A stretch of DNA of 64,000 nt from Craspedostauros australis (taxonomy: Eukaryota > Bacillariophyta > Bacillariophyceae > Mastogloiales > Achnanthaceae), in contig JAMXDE010000010.1 in NCBI GenBank assembly GCA_026770025.1, positions 2,294,001-2,358,000 on the forward strand. The letters are read 5' to 3'. Below are positions 1 through 11,083 of this stretch, one piece after another; the first letter of the stretch is position 1; the number at the start of each line of letters is the position of its first letter. A program made the translations under genes and the position numbers. Under the pieces are notes generated by a model, which had not been told where the DNA came from, ran no database searches, and saw nothing but the letters and a program-made list of their open reading frames with translations.

Positions 1-259
1 ATCAGAAACAAGTCTCAGGACGCAAGGTTTTGGGAGCTGTTTGTGGCTGTTGCTTCCTGCACCGTCCGGCTCTTTTGTTACTCATGGATAAATACGACGG
101 ACATACCGCCAATAGAACGTCATTACGTTTCGAATCGAGTCCCGCGTAGTCTTGCTTTGTCTTCAAGCAATAATTTGAATTTGAGTGGACGTTATATTAG
201 CGTTACACATGTCGGTCTGATTCCATGTCAGACAGCACAGTTGGTGTGTCACGGGTCGA

Positions 260-317
260 TTCAGAACGGATTCAGACTTTCAGAACGCATTCAGACTTTC
301 AGAACCGATTCAGAAGG
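260..317 (+). repeat. TTCAGAAC/TTCAGACT tandem motif, cluster 1
   Basis: Short units TTCAGAAC and TTCAGACT alternate in irregular tandem order. The same motif recurs near 928-1003. It looks like a degenerate simple repeat; no function is inferred. Confidence 0.7.
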
Positions 318-927
318 AAGTCAGTACTTCGAACTTCTGACTTTCTTCGTTCTGATTCTGAACCCATAGCGGGCCTTGGCGTGATTGCCAAGGAACTTCG
401 CCCGGTAACACACACAAGCCTCCTTCTGATTGGTGGCTTCTCCAGGCGCATCACTTCAAATCGTGTTGTTCGTCCATGCAGAAACAGGAATTCTCTTCTG
501 TACACAAACGCGAACACAAAGAGTGACAGCCAAACACTGGCAGCAACATCAACAGCATGATCGGAGTCAAAGTAGCTTGGCGCCAGAAAAGATAGCGTGG
601 GCGGTGTGGCGGTGGGTGCTAACATGTTGCTCTCCTCAGAATCCTTTTCTTGGTTGAATGTCATCACATCAGCCATCGAAAATCGAAGAGCATTTACTTG
701 CGATATGATGTGTGAAATTAGCAAGCGTGCAGCAACAGCAACAGTAACAGTACCAGCGACGATGGAGTAGCTATCAATGATGTGCATGTGGACGCTTGGC
801 AGCAAACAACAAAGAAGTGGTTGTTGTGTTGCCAACTTGTTGTGTGTGGAAGGCGTTAATCGGCGTTAATCACTATGTTTCAAATGATGACGATCTTGTG
901 GAACACTGGACTTGTGTCCACAATAGC

Positions 928-1003
928 ATTCAGGCTTTCAGAACCGAGTCAGAACTTCAGAAGTTCTGATTCTGAATTCAGAATGAGCGGTCGATTCAGA
1001 ACG
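928..1003 (+). repeat. TTCAGAAC motif, cluster 2, partly palindromic
   Basis: The cluster 1 motif reappears about 600 bases downstream. It includes inverted units (CAGAACTTCAGAAGTTCTG) that could form a small hairpin. Confidence 0.65.
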
Positions 1004-1394
1004 GGCAGTTTGGTTCAGGACTGCGGGAGGAAGACGCCCAAGTGTTCCGTGTTGGTTGGCCTGTCTTGCTCTCAGACCGTTATAATATTGATCACAACGT
1101 TATTTTCAGTATCCAAGTTTGTCTCCACAGAATTGAAACGCGAACCCAGCAAACTGATGATAAAGTAGCTTAATGGGTCGATCACTCGACAGTCTCATTT
1201 ATCCACAACTAACAAAAGTACAGGATGGTGCTGACACAATTGTTCGGCGTTATCGTGACAAAAAACCTTGTGGATATTGCAGTGGTGTTACCGTCGTTCC
1301 GGCCTATTCAAACACGCCAGCCAGCCATCAAAGAGCAGTGACGTTAGCCAGAACGATTGAAGCGCGATCAGATTGTTCACGATCTGACCTGCGT

Positions 1395-3638
1395 GTGGTC
1401 AAATCACCACGCACAAGCAATCGAAAGCAGACGCGAGAACAACGTTCCTGGACAGTGAGGACGCAGCAGGACTGTTACTGTTGCATCGTCACCATTGAGA
1501 CGATACTGCTGTTATCCATCCATAAAACCCATTTTATGTTGATCCATCCGTTCCAAGCGACAAGTCAAGAAGTCTCAAATCAAAAGGTCTTCGCTGTTGC
1601 CATTGACGCCGATCAGAAATACGGACACACCAGTTCGCGCCATCGTCATCGTTTTCGATACCGTCATTGCCTCCTCAGCGAACCATGCCCGTCATCGGTT
1701 TGAAGGGAAAACGCCTGGGAGCCTCAGGCTCCATTTCACCCACCTCGATGGTGATGATCTCCATCCTCATCAGCATCGTCTTGCTGCAATTCTTTTCCCC
1801 CCTGCGGAATGATGACATCCAGTCCGTGGATAAGGCAGTCGCCAGTCAGGCGATGGTCGTCGGCCAGTCAGCTGTCGAGGTACCGTACGATCCTTTGGCG
1901 ATCCCAGCAGGCCACGCGCAACCTTTGCCGTCCATTCGAACCACCAAGGAGGAAGAGCAACAAATAGTTCGCAAGCAATACGGAGGCAAAGGTACGACGA
2001 ATTGGCGCGAGAGTTGTTGAATTGGAGACTGGAGGTTTGGATGGATGAGTGTATGAGTGTATGAATGCATGGATGCACACGTGGGCGCTTGGGTGGATGC
2101 AGGGATGATTTTCGAATCGAAGTTGCTACTCTACGATTTTTGGTATGCTGGATGGAGCTTGCCTTTCCTCCTGAGTTCAGGACAGCAAATGTCGTGGTGT
2201 GCTACGTTGATGTGTCCTCTCTTGTTGTGCTCCGCCACCTAACTCTCCTTGATGCTTCGTGCAATCCACTTTCTGTTGCCTCGCCATGCCTCGCAATGCC
2301 TCACTGATGTCCATCATCTTTTTTCCGATCAGGCGACAAAGCACATCTCGGTGGATTCACAGAGCTCGATCTCATGGGAGTATCACCAAGAACATGGAAG
2401 TTCATGGTCGAATACATGGGAATCAAAAGCATGGTGGATGTGGGTTGTGGAAAGGGGACCAGCACGAGCTGATTCTATGATCATGGCGTGGATGCGTTGT
2501 GTGTGGAGGGATCGCATGATGCCGTCCTCGCCAACGTGCTTCCAAACAAAGACACGCATCTCGTGGAGCACGACTTCTCGCATGGTCCGTACTGGCCAGA
2601 TAAGTTGTACGATGCCGTGTGGGCAGTTGAGTTTCTGGAACACGTTGGCAGGAACTATCAACACAATTACATTCCCATCTTCCGCAAGGCCGCTTACTTG
2701 TTCGTGACTCATTCGACGTGGTCGGGATGGCACCATGTGGAAGTGCATGACACACAGTGGTGGATTGCTCGCATGGAAAGCATGGGCTTCAAGTATTCGG
2801 GACAACTCACCAAGATGGTCCGAGAAGCGGCCTCAAGTGAACGCGATGACAAGCAGTTCAGGGCACCGAACGGAGCGCAGTACAATCCCCAACACGTGTG
2901 GTTGCACATGATGGTAAATGGACATGAAAAGTCATGCGATGGTTGCGTACATGATGTGATGGTTGCGTGCATGATGTGATGTGGATGGTGAAGTGCGCAC
3001 AGCAAACGAGACGCAAACGACCAAGCGTCACTCCTGTTGGGTATTACGGCGCGCGCATGATATCATATTGTATTCTATGTGCTTGTCTCTCACCTCCAAC
3101 GTCATGCTCTACCCATTGTACATTCTTCTTCTTCCATTTCTGTAATATCATGCATATCCTCGGACCAATCAAACACCACATGCCATCGCCATGGAATTGA
3201 ATGCACAGGTGTTCATCAATCCTGTGGTTGCTGCGAGGCCCGAGTTCGCAAGGCTGATGTCGCAGGATGGTTGTGCGTCGGGACGAATGAACCTGCGTCC
3301 TTGCACTAAGGAAGGCGAATCGAAGCTGCCTCCGGAGTATGAACCCATCCATTTGACGCCTGAGATGGACGAGGTGTGGGAGCGGCGCATCTTTGGAAAG
3401 ACGACGGCGGAGTACGAAAAGGAGATGCCGGCCGCAGCGGAAGCGAAGTGAAATATGACCCGTGTGAGTGAAGAACGGTGCGGTCCAACAGGGTTCTTTG
3501 ATTTTGGACCTTCGATTGAGATGAAACTTGACGCACATGCACTTTTACGTACATAAATTCATTATCCGAGCTTGCAGCTTCAGGGTGGTTTTAGTTGTAG
3601 AGTTATGAGGTGACGGAGTTGGCCAGGCTGCCTCTAAT
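1395..3638 (+). repeat. Duplicated host segment, copy 1, left part
   Basis: This region matches 57568-59764 almost base for base across the methyltransferase exons, both introns and the 3' flank. Small indels occur in the introns. The match stops at the AAT at 3636-3638, where transposons are inserted, and resumes at 14269. Both copies are on the same strand. Confidence 0.92.
1685..3451 (+). pseudogene. Type II membrane-anchored class I methyltransferase, copy 1, nonsense-mutated
   Basis: Three exons are inferred at 1685-1991, 2333-2913 and 3209-3451, with GT-AG introns in the same phases as the intact copy at 57859-59577. Exon 1 encodes a short basic N-terminus followed by one hydrophobic segment (MVMISILISIVLLQFF), as in Golgi or ER type II proteins. 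Exon 2 encodes the SAM-binding motif VDVGCGKG, then a TGA at 2470-2472 where the other copy has TGG (Trp149). The stop lies five residues past the SAM glycine loop and would remove most of the fold. The intron 2 donor is weaker (GTAAAT rather than GTAAGT). The intron also has an expansion of a TGATGTGATGGTTGCGTG-like unit. The remaining frame is open, so the damage looks recent. It could still make a truncated protein. Confidence 0.85.
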
Positions 3639-3640
3639 AG

Positions 3641-3702
3641 GACCCCCCCGAGTGAGTCGACCTGCAGTCCGGAATAAGGCATGTCAACTTTTTATGGATA
3701 TA
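3641..3702 (+). repeat. Left terminal inverted repeat of the novel transposon
   Basis: It begins GACCCCCCCGAGTGAG and contains CTGCAGTCCGGAATAAGG. It matches the reverse complement of 9563-9624 at 61 of 62 positions by eye. Patchy similarity, including AATAAAGTCCA and ATATTTTAAGTTTTAT, continues to about 3800. Confidence 0.93.
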
Positions 3703-4160
3703 CAACAAAACGACCACATATTCAAAATCTTTACCATCGCGTTATAAAGTAAAAATAAAGTCCAGGTGGTTAAAGAGTATATTTTAAGTTTTATCGACCA
3801 TTCATTGATTTGTGGTCCCACGAGTCTAAGTCAACGATACGGCGCCTTGATTTTGGAATGTTCTATGATGTTCTGTGCGAAATCCAGGAGGTGTCTATTC
3901 ACGCTAGTGTTTCGGGTGCGTCATCCCAACTCGGTCGTTTGGAACGCGTTAATCCCGCGTTAGCACTGGTAACAACAATCGGCGTTTTGGGCCTCCACAA
4001 ACTGAACACATCACAAAGATGACAACACATCACACAGTCATCATTTGCCCACAAAATCCATCGTCACGTTTTGGCGCCGATTCAGTGTCTGCTCAGGTCA
4101 TGTTATGTGTAGTCGTAGTATTGTTCTGCACGCACGGCCATTGTACAAACGGTATGAGTA

Positions 4161-7100
4161 GTGCTGCTGTTACCAGCTATGGAAGTTGTCGTTGTTGCAC
4201 CCTTGTGTGCCTGTCACTGCATCATCTTGTCGGGTCACTTTCCCCCAAACTCGTGCATGCCATCCACCCAACCACACCAACATCTCTACTCCACCGTCAC
4301 CAACATCATGCTCCTCTCCTCCGCCGCCAAAGCCCTTTCCAAGGATGGAAACCCCTCGCCAAGTAAGAAACCTCGTTCCGCTCGACTTGCGTCTGCTCCT
4401 CCCTTCGACTCCAAGGGGAATCTGCTTCCTGTCACGGAGCAGTTGTTGCCTGACAAGCCATCTACTGTGTTGCGCAAGCCGATCACCATCAAGCAAGTTG
4501 TTGGTGTGAAGCCCATGCAGGCAGCTGACAGCGGCCTTGTCCCAAACGATGCGGATGCACATGCTCATGAGCTCCACGTCTACGTACACATCGTAGACGA
4601 TAAGGGAGGCATCATCGACGACTCACATGTTGAGGTGCATTCGGAGGGACGAGGTGTCAGTAATGCAACAGTGGTTAACGTTACCGTGAACGTGCCGCCT
4701 CCTGACGCGCCTCTCACCAACCCACCCAGCCCTGGCAGATCTCCCCTGCGCCCTCGGCCGGTTGCATTGGAGGCTGATTGCGACGGTGACAGTGACGAGG
4801 ACTACGTGGACGGACGCAATCGCAGGAAGACGCGAACCAACAAGAAGCGCAAGGACGGTCGCTCGAAGTCAGGCAAAAAGCATGCAGAGGAGTGGCGCCA
4901 CGATGCAGTAGTTGCTGTCATGGATGCGCTTAACTCTAACAGCGACCCTGACGTTTTGAAGCTGATGCCAAAGAAAGGATTCGTTCTTGGGAGCGCATAC
5001 GACAGGCAAACTTGGAGTAAAACTAAACAGGTGTGGGTCATGGTTGCTTGTGCACTCTGGCATGTTCTCCTCCCTGGAGAGGAGGTACCCACTTGCCAGA
5101 TGGAGCAGGTTGTGCCATTTGTCCGCGCTCACGTGGACTTGCCACCAGTAGCACTGGGACCTAACTTCTACACCATTTGCCTTCGTGGTAACGAAACACT
5201 GGCCACCGCTGCGAGAGCCGTTCTCGCGGCGTCTGCGTCACCGTCAAACTGCTCCGCTCTCCTGTCGAACCACTTGGAGGGATTGTCCGAGGAACAGCGG
5301 GGACGTGTCAAACCGAAACGCAAATTCATGACGCGCAGCCAACTCACTACATTGCGGTGCTACTACGGCATGTTGTGCGAAGGGGAGATGCTGCCGGACA
5401 GAGTTCTTCAGTATCGAGTGAGTGCATGCGCTCTTTCCGGTGTCGTCTCCTTTCTCATCACCACGACAACGTACAAACCTGGCTTGTGTCACACGGTGCG
5501 GTGGGCTGGGTTGGAGTTTGAGAATGTCCCTGTGTTCGATCGTGGCGGAACTACGATCACAGAATTATTCGGCATGTATTCGGGCACGACCAATAACCCC
5601 GTCGGAATGCCCGCGTTCACTGACATCACCAACCTACTCACACGCAAGAGCAAGATCAAGACAGGGTTATCTTCTTTCGACAGTCATTTTTGGATGGCGA
5701 TGGAGACACTGAACCGCGCAGTCTCCCGCATCGCCGTCCTTTTGAAGACTAAGTATCCTGCATCAAACGTTGAAAACGACCCCGACGACATCGTTGCACA
5801 GCACATCCGCGAAACAGAATCCCTCTTGCATGCGCTCGAATTACTTGTGATCTTTGTGAAATGGGAATTCACTGCGTCGCACATGCAGCTTCTGTGTGAT
5901 GACCCGATGCATTCGGCCGCGTTCGCCCTCACCACCGAAAAAGACAAGAAGAAGAGGAAGCCATCCGCCACATCAACCAACCAACGCAAACCACGCACCA
6001 ACAAGCACAAGTGCAAGAAGAAGAAGACCACTGTCACAATTGTCACTCCGCCCGCCACAAATGACATTCCTGTAAATGCCGCAAATGATCAACCGCGTAA
6101 AGTATGCAACCGTTGTGGATCAGCAATGCGATTTGTGGATGATCGTTTTGTCCCATTCGTCGAAATGCTTAAGGACAACGAACTCGCGGAACACAAAGAC
6201 GAATTGCAAACAATGCTTGACGCCGCACCAGGGTTCGCAAACGAAATTATCAATTATATGGCTCACAAAGTGCGTGCAAAAGTTCAATTCAGACAGATCG
6301 ACTTTTATCAATCCCAGATCAACAATAAGCCTGAAAGAGCCTATGTGGTACTCGACCATAAGCAAAAAATTCTACCGACAGGCCAAGGCGAAGCCCAACA
6401 AGAATATTGGGGGAAGAAGGGAATGTCACTGCTTGGGGCGATGGTCATCACGTGTCGCAATGACATTTTTACTTATCGGTTCATCGACATTGTGGTCGAT
6501 GGAAGACCGACGCAAGACACACTTCAAGTTGGTGGACTGCTTGACATCGTGCAAAAAAAGGTCAAAGACATTCTCCCATCCGTGACTGAAATCATCCTAC
6601 AGAGCGATAACGCGTGTTGTTTCGCCAGTCACGAGCACATCGCGCTCATCACATCGGTACTCAACAAGAACCTTGTGACACGAAAAGCAGCTAAAATCAT
6701 CGCGTGGATCTACACAGAGGCCCAAACCGGTAAGAGCATGCTGGACACCCACTTCGCGTACATCACCCGTGTACTGCGAAAATACGTGCAAAGTGGACAT
6801 GACATCAAGACCCCGTTCCAAGTCTTCGAGGCACTGCAAGCCGGCAGCATCGCAGGTACGACAACAGTACTAGTCGACGCGTCAGCCCTTGAAGGCAACA
6901 TCACGACGTTGCCTGGTGCACCAAAACGGCGATTCCGCGCAAGTGGACAACAGGTACGTCAGACTCACGAGGTGAAGTATGACGATGACCAGGCGCGGTT
7001 GGTGGCTGCATCTGGCATCACGGAAGACGTCGTGGTGAAAAGTGCCGAATGGGAAGGGTGGATCATCAACCAGCTGGGCGTCACCGAGGAAGAATCGTAC

Positions 7101-7778
7101 ACGTCCGAGAAGCTGCCGATCACGTCCGAATCATCCAGGAAGACGGACAAGACGCGAAAATTCGGTCGCACAGCGGCGGAGAGCAAGGCGCTGGCGTTCG
7201 GCAAGGCCATCGCAGACGGACAACGACACCTGCCATCCGATCACACCATGGCACTACAAGACCAGACCGCGGAAACAGAACACCCACCACTCGCAGTACA
7301 AGGCTGGGCGAGCAAAACAACGCGCAAACCAGCGAAACTACCAGACTACATCGCGGACAAATTGAAGGACATCTGTGAAGCGTCCGCGAAGGATCCGAAA
7401 AACAGACCATCCGAACACGAAGCACACGAACAATTGATGAGCGACGAAAAAACAAAAACTGACTGGTACGTACAACTGCACGCAAATCCCATGCGCGTCA
7501 AAGCGTCGCTGTTTGCAGCGTACAACGCCAAACAACGCAAAGAAAAGAAGGAGGCCGCTCTCATCAAGGCAGAAGCCAACACAACAAGCAAAGCAACAGC
7601 AACATCCAGAATTGTGGCGACCAACAATGAATCAGCTGGAACAGAGAAGGAACGAATCGAAGAGGAGTTGCAGAGAGAGGAAGAGGAATGGGAGAATCAG
7701 AGGTGGTGTGATGCTCACACAGTGAAGGTGAATGCAGAAAGTGAGGCTGTGTTGGACAACGAGACGAAAAATTTGTGA
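4161..7778 (+). CDS. Large RNase H-like (DDE/DDD-type) transposase of the novel element
   Basis: This is a single open frame of 1205 codons. The first 49 residues are poorly conserved in character, so Met50 at 4308 is a plausible true start. The N-terminal third is basic and contains a Lys/Arg-rich probable nuclear localisation region near residues 215-235. A second basic stretch precedes a CxxC pair at Cys649/Cys652. The candidate catalytic core has Asp732 in VVLDHKQK, then a WGKKG segment, Asp816 in LQSDNACC, and TEAQTGKSMLDTHF with Glu853 and Asp862. Spacing of 83 and 36 residues between the first two Asp and Glu853 is typical of DDE enzymes. The same three blocks resemble, as I recall, uncharacterised metazoan proteins with LDFAMKFLP, RSDNAGC and SEPQAGKDLCDR motifs. 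The C-terminus is charged and probably coiled coil. No stop or frameshift is visible, so the enzyme may be functional. Confidence 0.8.
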   Translation: MLLLPAMEVVVVAPLCACHCIILSGHFPPNSCMPSTQPHQHLYSTVTNIMLLSSAAKALSKDGNPSPSKKPRSARLASAPPFDSKGNLLPVTEQLLPDKPSTVLRKPITIKQVVGVKPMQAADSGLVPNDADAHAHELHVYVHIVDDKGGIIDDSHVEVHSEGRGVSNATVVNVTVNVPPPDAPLTNPPSPGRSPLRPRPVALEADCDGDSDEDYVDGRNRRKTRTNKKRKDGRSKSGKKHAEEWRHDAVVAVMDALNSNSDPDVLKLMPKKGFVLGSAYDRQTWSKTKQVWVMVACALWHVLLPGEEVPTCQMEQVVPFVRAHVDLPPVALGPNFYTICLRGNETLATAARAVLAASASPSNCSALLSNHLEGLSEEQRGRVKPKRKFMTRSQLTTLRCYYGMLCEGEMLPDRVLQYRVSACALSGVVSFLITTTTYKPGLCHTVRWAGLEFENVPVFDRGGTTITELFGMYSGTTNNPVGMPAFTDITNLLTRKSKIKTGLSSFDSHFWMAMETLNRAVSRIAVLLKTKYPASNVENDPDDIVAQHIRETESLLHALELLVIFVKWEFTASHMQLLCDDPMHSAAFALTTEKDKKKRKPSATSTNQRKPRTNKHKCKKKKTTVTIVTPPATNDIPVNAANDQPRKVCNRCGSAMRFVDDRFVPFVEMLKDNELAEHKDELQTMLDAAPGFANEIINYMAHKVRAKVQFRQIDFYQSQINNKPERAYVVLDHKQKILPTGQGEAQQEYWGKKGMSLLGAMVITCRNDIFTYRFIDIVVDGRPTQDTLQVGGLLDIVQKKVKDILPSVTEIILQSDNACCFASHEHIALITSVLNKNLVTRKAAKIIAWIYTEAQTGKSMLDTHFAYITRVLRKYVQSGHDIKTPFQVFEALQAGSIAGTTTVLVDASALEGNITTLPGAPKRRFRASGQQVRQTHEVKYDDDQARLVAASGITEDVVVKSAEWEGWIINQLGVTEEESYTSEKLPITSESSRKTDKTRKFGRTAAESKALAFGKAIADGQRHLPSDHTMALQDQTAETEHPPLAVQGWASKTTRKPAKLPDYIADKLKDICEASAKDPKNRPSEHEAHEQLMSDEKTKTDWYVQLHANPMRVKASLFAAYNAKQRKEKKEAALIKAEANTTSKATATSRIVATNNESAGTEKERIEEELQREEEEWENQRWCDAHTVKVNAESEAVLDNETKNL

Positions 7779-9469
7779 TGGTGGTGCTTCGCCACGATAA
7801 CACGAGTTGTGGAGTTTTGTGGGTGATGGGTCGTGATACGTAGGCTAATCTAGAGAGCATCCAAAAACCATCCAAACATCTGCTTATCATGCTATATCTC
7901 AATGATACAATGTTTACAATTAAATCTAATCATTTCATTCATACACCTGACTATATTCGAATCAGAAAATCGAAGTTAAATTGAAATAGAAGTTATTTTT
8001 TGTCATGTTGGCCACCACACAGTTGTGCGGTGGAATCGACAAAATTCTGGATGGCAACATGCTGCTCTTGCCTCAGCCCCCATGATCATCATCCTCATCC
8101 TGATATTTCAGTAAATTGCGCACCACAATGACTTGGTATACCCCCCATCTATCCAATCCATGAAGCTTGGCCACAGATACCCACATCTAATGGGCCAAAG
8201 TGTCCACACACTGGAAAAGAGCGATTTCGAAAAGCCGTTTTCAATGCGGACATGGTACGGATATGGATCCATACCTCATCCATATGACCCTTTCAGCCCC
8301 TCCACATGACCCTCGTGCATTGCCACACTCTCTGACGACATTCTGATGCATTCAGAATGGTTTGGGCATGGATGGTACCAATGGTACACCTCCATTTGGC
8401 AATGCCAATTGTTTTTTTGCCGCCCCACCAAGAGCGACAATTCCTTGGATATTGTCGACCGCAGCCTCTCCCAGACAATATCCACGGCGCATACTTCGTG
8501 ACGAGCATCTTGAGCCGATGTCGTACGTATTCTCAATGGGTGGTTTGGCGATTGGACGACCTGTTGATAGCGCCGATCACAGCCAAATGCACGCGATGGG
8601 CGCGCCGCCACCCCCCCAAAACCTTCTGCTCTCCACCTTTTCGTCCGCGCGGACACCTTCGCGGGAGTCTCCGAGCCTCAAACTTCACGGGAACCTTGTA
8701 AATTGCCTCCTGTGTGTGTCTTGCGAATCCACAGGCGCTGGTGTGGCTTGTGTATTGCATACACAGGTCTCATCCAATGAGCCGATCTGCCGCCAAAATG
8801 TGTCCTTCGTTCGAGGGGCTGCCGCCGCCCCAAATCAGCCTCTATCGCAGCCCCCTCTCGCCCACCCACCAAGGGTTGCATCGCGGTGACGGCGATGTGC
8901 GTGGATGTTGCATTGGACGGCTGGTTGGTGCGGCGCTGCGGATGCCGTTGGACGGCCATTGTGACGTTTTTTTTTTGTGTTCCACCATTGTCATCTTGTT
9001 GTGTCGAGTTTGGCGCTCTCAGCCAGTCGGGCATCTTGGGGGCTGAGGTAAATGTCAAACATTGCAACGAAAGTACGAAAAATGCATGACACAAAACACT
9101 TCGAGAGCACCAACGCAACTCGAGCGCTCTGTCAGGACGAAACGCAGCTGATGATGATTCACATCGTCCTGTGATTGGTGTTTCATGACGTAGTGTCAAG
9201 TGTTGTGACGTCGATAACAGATTAGACAAACATTGAGTAGAATGAATGTAAATGCGCTATGGCCGCTTCTCCCAAAACAGTACAACTAGCGCTATCGTGG
9301 GCGGGTGTTGGATGGTCTGATCGGAACACCTCAAAAAGAGACTAAACAATTCAAAATGGGAACAACCTCGATGAAACAAAGAACAGCGAAGGGTTACATT
9401 GGATCGATCTAGTCATGTATCTATGGCTGAAACGTAGAAGAGGCCAAAAAATGACAACGTTGATGGGTC
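7779..9469. other. Non-coding 3' part of the novel transposon
   Basis: About 1.7 kb lies between the transposase stop and the right subterminal region. Short open frames on both strands do not resemble known proteins. It contains a GGTACCAATGGTACA partial palindrome near 8377 and a T-run near 8970. A second, spliced gene cannot be excluded. Confidence 0.5.
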
Positions 9470-9562
9470 CATAAAACTTAAAATATAAACTATAGCAATA
9501 TGGACTTTATTTTTTCGTCATACCGTGATGGTTAGTATTCTTAATTTGTGGGTGGTTATCCA

Positions 9563-9624
9563 TATATCCATAAAAAGTTGACATGCCTTATTCCGGACTG
9601 CAGGTCGACTCACTCGGGAGGGTC
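9563..9624 (-). repeat. Right terminal inverted repeat of the novel transposon
   Basis: It ends CTCGGGAGGGTC and is the inverted partner of 3641-3702. It is followed directly by ATAG, the right copy of the 4-bp target duplication. Confidence 0.93.
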
Positions 9625-9626
9625 AT

Positions 9627-10230
9627 AGAGAGTTATCGCATTCAGCTCCCTCAGCTGATGTCAATTGTCACAGTTCGCATTGACTCTCGAGCAGAGAAAC
9701 TGCACAGGACTGATTCGTGACATAATACTGCATGGATTAACTCGAGCGCTTTTGAGTCTATCCTATTCCCAAGGTATCAAGTTTAGACAAGTTCGTTGCA
9801 TTTCCGGTTTGGCAACATCCTATTTTGGTCATTCCTGTTCTGAGATTGTAGATGACGGCCAGGGAATAGAAATATATATTAATTCGTTGTGATGGGTGTG
9901 TCATCGTTGTTCTCTTGGATGTTGGTGTCCGAAATTGAATGCATACAGTGTAGCGTTGCGACAAACATAGATCATTGACAACGACAAGAACGACCAAAAC
10001 GGTCAAAATGAAGCAATATTATTGGCTACAAGTTTAGTTACGCGTGGAAGTGATAATTTTGCCAGGACTCCACGAGCTGAGATGATTTCAGTTCAGAGCG
10101 TCGGAACTGAGTTCTCATCAGTTCGCCGAGGGGGAAGTTCGCATCCCGCCCCTCGAAAAGTGTCTCTATCAGGTTATGACTCCCTCCTGGGACTGGTCGT
10201 GACTGGGTGAGCTGAGTGCGATAACTCTCT
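9627..10230 (-). mobile_element. Non-autonomous Harbinger-family element, 604 bp
   Basis: The outer ends are AGAGAGTTATCGCATTCAG and the inverted AGAGAGTTATCGCACTCAG. Its left subterminal sequence (TGACTCTCGAG, then GAAACTGCACAGGACTG) matches the right subterminal sequence of the 4-kb element at 10234-14268. Its right subterminal sequence matches the left of that element. It is therefore an inverted, internally deleted relative of that element. It is flanked by AAT at 10231-10233, and by AAT at 3636-3638 once the novel transposon is removed. No coding capacity is evident. The strand given is relative to the 4-kb element. Confidence 0.8.
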
Positions 10231-10303
10231 AATAGAGAGGTTTTGCATTCCACTCACCCAGTCACGACCAGTCCCAGGAGGGAGTCATAACCTGATAGAG
10301 ACA
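10161..10303. repeat. Perfect 51-bp inverted repeat at the junction of two Harbinger elements
   Basis: The arms 10161-10211 and 10253-10303 are perfect reverse complements, with a 41-bp spacer. The spacer contains the abutting ends of both elements, CTCTCT-AAT-AGAGAG. The palindrome arises because two related elements sit head to head. Confidence 0.95.
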
Positions 10304-10716
10304 TTTTTCCGGGGGGTGGCGAGAAATCACCCACTCAGAGAGTCTTGGCAAAAGTGTCACTTCCACATGGATAATAGACTTTGGCCAATCATGTTGTGTT
10401 ATTTCGTTCTAGTTTAGTCCTTCTTGTCCTCCACATCCGTCTACGTTGGCCGCCATCGTAAACTTTTGCGTTCGTTTTGGAACAACAAAGAGAAAAACAT
10501 CATCCATCACATCGCCATCACATCGCCATCACATCACCTTCGCTCGATTCTCTCATCTCGATTCTCTCATTCCAAGACAATCATCCGTCACAACCCACCT
10601 CATGACTACACCTCGATGCTCCACATCGACCAACACCTTGCATGAGACATCAACATTCCCACCACATACCACCACACGTGTCGTTTCTGACGCATAGTCT
10701 CTTCCCTCTATTCGTC

Positions 10717-11047
10717 ATGGACGGTTCCCCTCCTCCCGCGGCTTCACCTATTGCTCCGTCGGAGACCAACAGCGACAGCGAGGTCACGCCGAGTGAAACA
10801 ACCGGCGCACCCGCAACCTTCGTCTTTCCACCACCTGTGTTAGCCAAGGACGAGAAGCTCCCACCTGGCTTTGAACACTGCACTTTCAGGTTCACGCTGG
10901 CGCAGCCTCAAGCCAACGTTGGTGCTCCCTTCGACGCGAGCAACAGCGACGACGTCGACGCGATGGCCGATTCTGGCAAGCCTCGCGCTTCGCCATCTGT
11001 CACCCATCAGCCTCCAGCGGAACCATCGCCACCAAGCAACAGCAACA

Positions 11048-11083
<36 letters not shown>

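Larger units (their letters stand above)
1..1394. other. Gene-free stretch
   Basis: No reading frame here resembles a known protein, and none shows a clear exon structure. The interval holds two clusters of a TTCAGAAC-type repeat, listed separately. It lies outside the duplicated host segment that starts near 1395, because nothing like it precedes the second copy near 57568. Confidence 0.6.
3641..9624 (+). mobile_element. Novel-looking DNA transposon, 5,984 bp, 62-bp TIRs, 4-bp TSD
   Basis: Both ends carry inverted repeats starting GACCC, with one mismatch over the first 62 bases and weaker similarity for about 100 bases more. ATAG flanks the element on both sides (3637-3640 and 9625-9628), consistent with a 4-bp target duplication. 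One large gene at 4161-7778 encodes an RNase H-like protein. The element is inserted after the second base of a Harbinger-family element: reading across the site after removal gives AAT followed by AGAGAG, the expected Harbinger terminus. A 4-bp TSD fits Sola-type elements among those I know, but I cannot confirm the superfamily. Confidence 0.88.
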
